This document shows positions 14,901 to 17,615 of a DNA stretch of 17,615 bases, in pieces. Within the stretch, counting starts at the first letter, position 1; every line of letters begins with the position of its first letter. A model generated the notes under the pieces. It made no database searches and had not been told where the DNA came from. It saw nothing but the letters and a program-made list of their open reading frames with translations. Where the stretch lies: positions 1 to 17,615 of the forward strand of contig CAJUHN010000056.1 in assembly GCA_910585935.1 (NCBI GenBank). Reading direction: 5' to 3'. The position numbers were made by a program, and so were the translations under genes. Source of the DNA: an uncultured Lachnospiraceae bacterium (GTDB lineage: Bacteria > Bacillota > Clostridia > Lachnospirales > Lachnospiraceae).

Positions 14901-15481
14901 GGAGAGGAAAAAGTAAAGATGTAAGAAAAACTATATCTAAAGAAGGTGTGGCAAAACTTGGATTGGATAAAATTGATTATCTAAAATATGTGACAGATAA
15001 AACAAAGTCTGGAAACGAAAGTAAGCAGTATAGAATTACTGATTGGAGGGGATTAGTAACTGCATTATGTAATAGCATTCCAAATGAAGAATTTGAATCT
15101 ACTCAGTTAGTAAATTATCAATATGAAGTTTTAGGATATGTTGATCGCATAGATCCGAAACTGGAATGGAGATATGTTTGCATAACAAATTTAAATAAAA
15201 CATATTCACCAAAATTCAGCGCATATTGTATTCAAAATGGAAAAATTACCGAAATGAAAGTTCATAAGACTATACCACGTAATGATAAGAGATGTAAGGT
15301 TAGTTTCAAACAAGTTCCATTTGAAGAAGGAGAAATTATCTACATAAAAGATTGTAAAAAAGAACCTAAGAAAATAAAGGTAGATGATGAATGGCAGATT
15401 GTTCCAGACACTTATGAGTGGTGGATTAAAGACTATTATAAGGTCGTAGCGAATGAGAAGAAAGAGGTGAGCGATTCATAA
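11984..15481 (+). CDS. dnaE: DNA polymerase III alpha subunit, DnaE type
   Basis: About 1165 aa, the normal size for DnaE, probably started at ATT 11984. The N-terminal PHP domain is well kept: H39-x-H41 ('NYHKHTTWSD'), 'SGEHG' in place of the usual T-D-H-G, 'VEAYW', 'EGFYYKPRID' and 'GLDTHY'. The palm contains 'SRGSASSYYTSKLLG', catalytic D464 and D466 in 'MPDIDFN' and D638 in 'IVDVVGI'. 'AAIRPGFKSL' and 'HALAMANDSLYEAW' follow, with an OB-like segment near the end. The PDIDFN motif resembles PolC (P-D-I-D-L-N) more than typical DnaE, but the rest is DnaE-like and no exonuclease domain is inserted. It copies the phage genome. Phages more often encode family A or B polymerases, so this is a minority choice. 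The stop overlaps the start of the ERCC4 gene. Confidence 0.93.
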   Translation: MSNNLITYAQKASKRLKFDFPYDISTWINSMNMMMENYHKHTTWSDLVQIDSPTSIDDFIKLSDSYGCKCYFSGEHGFPGEWLYCYDVCKNTFDKDVREKKGLNNPIKFRYSVEAYWVKDANEILYEQYEDKKTGEIKTREKKDNTNCHMVIVARNYNAMRKLNYILSCAHDEGFYYKPRIDLKSLFTLDKDDVYITSACIAGWKYEDATEIWLNIWKHFGDSFFLEYQANNTEPQKELNKRIYEISKTFGIQTIIGLDTHYINDEDCAKRNNLLLRKKLIYEGEDGWYMDFPTGNIVYQRMVEQDCLPKEEIIYAMMNTHVFVNGCEELSYNTDFKIPILDEYKQESYETRSQILKQILNEKYNNEDEEHHTPDRFEGMEYEYGEIDGSHTADYFLSNHALVDLAVTKYNGQLTTTSRGSASSYYTSKLLGFTTMDRFEAEVPIYPERFVTKERILASHQMPDIDFNVADQKPFVDAAKELFGEHGCYPLLAVGKLGEKSGFKLYADIRGLEPSVANDISKCIDQYNEALKQVDDEEDKKDIHIEDYITDPKYLEIFNDSKPYQGIIEQAKCHACGFLLFNGNPNQKDVIGYGDIRYEIGLIRCQSESTGKSTIVANIEGGLLDSYGYVKDDFLIVDVVGIIYKLYQNIGMKVPTVSQLRKMVQEDELTWRMYEIGATCCLNQCEKPTTTKRVMKYKPTEIKELAAFIAAIRPGFKSLIDGFLNRVEYTNGEKAIDDLLQDCFHYMLYQEAVMKIFSWLGIKMKDSYDTIKKISKKKLKGEALKHVEDTLTYHWSSNIGNLDNFEPVYKVIKDSSRYSFNAPHALAMANDSLYEAWAKAHHPSIFYETTLNHYQEKGNKNKVADLEKEAMTIFGYSIGSYEYGKDNTKFTVDDDTKTIYPNLASVKDIGEKAVEDMVNIYKAGNDNIIDTYLAIKGTKINASVFRKMVKIEYFKKFGTVKKLLQCVDIVEYWRGKSKDVRKTISKEGVAKLGLDKIDYLKYVTDKTKSGNESKQYRITDWRGLVTALCNSIPNEEFESTQLVNYQYEVLGYVDRIDPKLEWRYVCITNLNKTYSPKFSAYCIQNGKITEMKVHKTIPRNDKRCKVSFKQVPFEEGEIIYIKDCKKEPKKIKVDDEWQIVPDTYEWWIKDYYKVVANEKKEVSDS
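15464..15480 (+). promoter_or_regulatory. SD plus ATA start overlapping the polymerase stop
   Basis: GAGGTGA at 15464-15470 precedes ATA at 15478-15480 (10 bases from the GAGG core). The ATA overlaps the TAA stop (15479-15481) of the polymerase gene. An in-frame TGA at 15454-15456 closes the frame upstream, and the first canonical start (GTG 15523) is 45 bases further on. Confidence 0.55.
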
Positions 15482-16008
15482 TTAGTTGTTACAAATATAC
15501 AGACAAAGAAATTGACGAACTGGTGTCTTCCATGATTATTTTGGTTGACACCAGAGAGAAGGTCAACGATCACATCATTTCCAGTTTTGATAAAAATGGA
15601 ATTTGCTATAAGAAGAAAGCACTGGAATACGGAGATTACAGTTTTGCATTACCAAGGAACGAAGAATTATCCATACCAAGGGATATGTATTTCAATAAGA
15701 AAGTTTGTATCGAGAGGAAAGCAAGTCTTGAAGAAATTAGCGGCAATCTGACAAAAGAGCGTGATCGCTTTGAAAAGGAACTGAGCCTTGCTCCAAAAGA
15801 GAAAGTGTTGCTGATAGAAAATGCGAATTACTCTGATGTGGCGAATGGCAACTACAATACACAGTATAATAAGAAGTCGTTCTTAGCATCATTACATAGT
15901 TTCTGGTTCAAATATAATATTCCAGTGTTTTTCATGTCAGATAATAAGTATTCGGCTTTATTTATAAAGAAGTATTTTGAGTATTATTTGAAAAATTATT
16001 TGAGATAA
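15478..16008 (+). CDS. ERCC4/XPF-type nuclease
   Basis: Small single-domain protein, 176 aa if started at ATA 15478 (or 175 from the following ATT). The GTG at 15523 would remove 'YKYTDKEIDEL', which I recall as a usual N-terminal element in phage ERCC4 proteins just before the 'ILVDTREK' strand. The ERCC4 nuclease signature is present: D24 in 'VDTREK', 'EYGDYSF' and E79-R80-K81 ('VCIERKASLEEI'), matching the V-E-R-K active site. Members cut branched or flap DNA, so this one may resolve replication or recombination intermediates. It lacks the helix-hairpin-helix domain of cellular XPF/Mus81. Overlap with the polymerase gene implies coupled translation. Confidence 0.85.
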   Translation: MISCYKYTDKEIDELVSSMIILVDTREKVNDHIISSFDKNGICYKKKALEYGDYSFALPRNEELSIPRDMYFNKKVCIERKASLEEISGNLTKERDRFEKELSLAPKEKVLLIENANYSDVANGNYNTQYNKKSFLASLHSFWFKYNIPVFFMSDNKYSALFIKKYFEYYLKNYLR

Positions 16009-16021
16009 GGAGAAGTATATA

Positions 16022-16765
16022 TTGAGAAACGAGAAATCTAAAATTTTTGATTCATTATTAGATACATTTGAAAACGATGATATTAAGAATTTTGCAAATG
16101 AATGTATTGAAACGATTCCTAATTATTTTTGGGATGTTGGTGCTTCAAGCACGGGAAAATATCATCCACAGTATGCACTTGGTGATTTAGGATTGGCAAG
16201 ACATACTTGTGCGTTAGTAAGATTCTTGAATCACATTTTAAACATTGACTGTTGCAAGAATGATTTTACATCAAGAGAAAGAGATTTACTTCGTGTGGCT
16301 GGCATTATGCACGACTCCAGAAAGAGTGGCGATGACGAAGATTATGCAAGAAATAAGTTTACAAGGTTTGAGCATCCGCTTTTAGCTGCTAATGAGATTC
16401 GTACTATTATTGGTTTTATTCCAGAGGAAGAAGTTGAATTTGTTGCAAATGTAATTGAAAGCCACATGGGACAATGGAATACTGATAAAAGAAGTAAAAC
16501 TGTTCTTCCAACACCAGAGAATAAGTATCAGAAAATTCTACACCTTGCAGATTATCTAGCAAGTAGAAAAGATATTGAAGTGCTTTTTGAAGGATATGAA
16601 ACACCGAAGAAAGAAATTCCTAAGTTAGAGGATTACATATTTAATTTCGGAAAACATAATGGAGAGAAATTAATTGATGTTGTTAGAACTGATCCTGGAT
16701 ATATCACATGGGCGAAAGAGAATATGACAAGGGAGCCGGTAAGGACATTGTTATGTCAGTTATAA
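16022..16765 (+). CDS. HD-domain phosphohydrolase fused to an ExoX-like C-terminal domain
   Basis: TTG start with AAGGAG. The 247-aa protein has an HD domain with H61 ('GLARHT'), H97-D98 ('IMHDS'), H118 ('FEHPLLAANEI'), H148 ('ESHMGQW') and H174/D177 ('HLADYLASR'), the ordered metal ligands of an HD phosphohydrolase. The last 45 residues ('FNFGKHNGEKLIDVV', then 'DPGYITWAKENM') match the ExoX C-terminal/DUF3820-type domain found after exonucleases and in stand-alone phage proteins. The substrate is unknown; HD enzymes act on nucleotides, cyclic dinucleotides or RNA. Placement after DNA polymerase and nuclease genes suggests a nucleic-acid or nucleotide role. Confidence 0.85.
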   Translation: MRNEKSKIFDSLLDTFENDDIKNFANECIETIPNYFWDVGASSTGKYHPQYALGDLGLARHTCALVRFLNHILNIDCCKNDFTSRERDLLRVAGIMHDSRKSGDDEDYARNKFTRFEHPLLAANEIRTIIGFIPEEEVEFVANVIESHMGQWNTDKRSKTVLPTPENKYQKILHLADYLASRKDIEVLFEGYETPKKEIPKLEDYIFNFGKHNGEKLIDVVRTDPGYITWAKENMTREPVRTLLCQL

Positions 16766-16778
16766 GGTGATGATTATT

Positions 16779-16994
16779 ATGAAATTGATAACAAGATTAT
16801 TGACTAAAAATTTACAGAGAGTGCCGTTGTTACGAATTGATTTTAATATGAAGAAGTTCAGAGAAAATGGTGCTAAAGGTTCATGTATGTGTGTTATCCA
16901 TCCTGTTCTGAAGGATGATGACCACATTATTGAAACTATGAATAGGTTATGTGATTACATAAGAGAGAAGTATGATATGGAGGATATAATTTGA
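16779..16994 (+). CDS. small basic protein of unknown function (71 aa)
   Basis: ATG 16779 chosen because AAGGTGA lies just upstream; GTG 16767 and ATG 16770 fall inside or right after that SD. The N-terminus is basic ('MKLITRLLTKNLQRVPLLR'), the middle has 'KGSCMCVIHPVLKDDD' and the end is a helical 'NRLCDYIREKYDMEDII'. There is no transmembrane helix and the cysteine spacing is not clearly metal-binding. The stop overlaps the TTG start of the next gene (TTGA). No family recognised. Confidence 0.7.
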   Translation: MKLITRLLTKNLQRVPLLRIDFNMKKFRENGAKGSCMCVIHPVLKDDDHIIETMNRLCDYIREKYDMEDII

Positions 16995-17227
16995 TTAACA
17001 ACGAAGCGACTTATAATCAGCCGCCATTAGGAGTCAGTCCATCATGGTTTGTGATACCACATAGGATAAAAGAACTTGCAGATGCTATTTCAAGGTATAC
17101 TGGACACGAAAGAATATGTAAAGATAAGGAAGTGTCAAGCGCAATTAGACAATGGGCGGTGGAGATAGAAAGCCATTGTGATACACTTGACAAAATTCAA
17201 GACGTAGAAATTAATACTATGAAATAG
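16991..17227 (+). CDS. small phage protein, 'QPPLGVSPSWFVIPHRI' type (78 aa)
   Basis: TTG start with TATGGAGGA at good spacing; the start overlaps the upstream stop. The N-terminus 'NQPPLGVSPSWFVIPHR' followed by 'IKELADAISRYTG' is a pattern I associate with short proteins that recur in Clostridia phages and prophages and have no established function. The remainder is helical and acidic. Its stop TAG lies in a 16-base inverted repeat. Confidence 0.78.
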   Translation: MINNEATYNQPPLGVSPSWFVIPHRIKELADAISRYTGHERICKDKEVSSAIRQWAVEIESHCDTLDKIQDVEINTMK

Positions 17228-17241
17228 GACTTTCAAGTCCT
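17226..17241 (+). other. perfect 6-bp hairpin with 4-base loop after a gene
   Basis: AGGACT and AGTCCT separated by TTCA, overlapping the stop of the 16991 gene and ending 18 bases before the next ATG. No T-run follows, so it is not an obvious terminator. It could affect mRNA stability or translation. Confidence 0.35.
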
Positions 17242-17259
17242 CATGAAGAGAGGTTGATT

Positions 17260-17520
17260 ATGAAACTAATTAAAGAACAAGAAATATTTTATGTAGCATG
17301 TTCAACAAACGATTTTGGTTTTAAGTTCGATGACACATATGAATTTCTATCTATGGAAGAAGTTGAAAAATTTCTTGGTATGAAAAATGATTATAAAAAT
17401 CATGTTTATTATCATGGAGTAGATAGATATGGTGTCGAAAGAAGTCTTGGATGTAATGAATTTCCCGAAGCAATATATTCACGTACAGAATATGAAATAG
17501 ATTGGAGTGATGAAAAATAG
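17260..17520 (+). CDS. small acidic protein of unknown function (86 aa)
   Basis: ATG 17260 is six bases after GAGAGG; the in-frame TTG at 17254 lies directly against the SD. The protein is rich in Phe, Tyr and Glu ('GFKFDDTYEFLSMEEVEKFLG') and has an 'NHVYYHGVDRYGV' segment. It looks like a compact alpha/beta domain and has two isolated cysteines. No family recognised. The stop overlaps a possible ATA start of the next gene. Confidence 0.72.
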   Translation: MKLIKEQEIFYVACSTNDFGFKFDDTYEFLSMEEVEKFLGMKNDYKNHVYYHGVDRYGVERSLGCNEFPEAIYSRTEYEIDWSDEK

Positions 17521-17615
17521 TTTATGATTTAGAACGTAACGACAACTATTACATATATACAGAAAATGATTTTTATTCATGTAGAATTATAAAATGGTTT
17601 ATACCAAAAGAATTA
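17517..17615 (+). CDS. start of a further gene with apparent ATA start (runs off the window)
   Basis: Open frame of 33 codons from ATA 17517 to the end of the window. GGAG at 17504-17507 is 9 bases upstream, and the ATA overlaps the TAG stop of the preceding gene. The frame is closed by TGA at 17511-17513 and contains no ATG, GTG or TTG at all, so if it is a gene the start must be non-canonical. The peptide begins 'VYDLERNDNYYIYTEND' after the initiator and looks protein-like. An open frame this short could arise by chance, so confidence is moderate. Confidence 0.5.
   Translation, partial: MVYDLERNDNYYIYTENDFYSCRIIKWFIPKEL

Noticed and set aside
15545..15751. 68-aa + strand frame inside the ERCC4 gene
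   Set aside because: Lies in another frame over the ERCC4 active-site region, which is clearly coding; no separate SD.
17226..17241. Rho-independent terminator
   Set aside because: The stem is only 6 bp and no T-run follows.

Overview
This window looks like the early and replication region of a tailed phage (or prophage) of a low-G+C Gram-positive host, most likely a Clostridia-type bacterium. The DNA is AT-rich and every supported gene is on the + strand. Genes are tightly packed with overlapping stops and starts. Shine-Dalgarno (SD) sequences are strong (GGAGG, GAGGTGA), and TTG and GTG starts are common. No structural, lysis, integrase or tRNA genes are visible, so lifestyle cannot be judged.

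Layout. Positions 1-793 hold the 3' end of a larger unrecognised gene. Positions 843-4285 hold a run of twelve small genes (39-151 aa) of unknown function, typical of phage accessory or host-interaction clusters; two of the proteins are cysteine-rich. A calcineurin-like metallophosphoesterase (4292-5062) and a 221-aa unknown (5078-5743) follow. Positions 5744-6039 are non-coding and rich in small dyads. The replication and recombination module then runs in order: Sak4/RecA-like P-loop ATPase, SSB, a small zinc-finger protein, DnaB-type helicase, short CHC2/TOPRIM primase, a frameshifted mobile-endonuclease-like gene, a Cas4/AddB-like PD-(D/E)XK nuclease, a DnaE-type DNA polymerase III alpha subunit, an ERCC4-type nuclease and an HD-domain protein with an ExoX-like C-terminus. 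Small unknown genes close the window; the last one runs off the end.

How they work together (inference from families and order). The primase, helicase, its possible loader (the zinc-finger protein), SSB and DnaE would form a largely phage-encoded replisome. The Sak4-like ATPase with SSB, and the PD-(D/E)XK and ERCC4 nucleases, would handle recombination and branched-DNA processing. No DnaQ-like proofreading exonuclease or sliding clamp is seen here, so these may come from the host or from elsewhere in the genome.

The most unusual feature is translation initiation. At least six genes have a good SD correctly spaced from an ATA or ATT codon, with no canonical start codon that fits. Two of these genes (3965-4147 and 17517 onward) have no ATG/GTG/TTG near their start at all, and the ERCC4 nuclease and DnaE starts are affected too. 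Other points of interest are the A-run frameshift in the endonuclease-like gene, and a leader between SSB and the zinc-finger gene with two SDs, an anti-SD mimic and a GUG-UAA start-stop.
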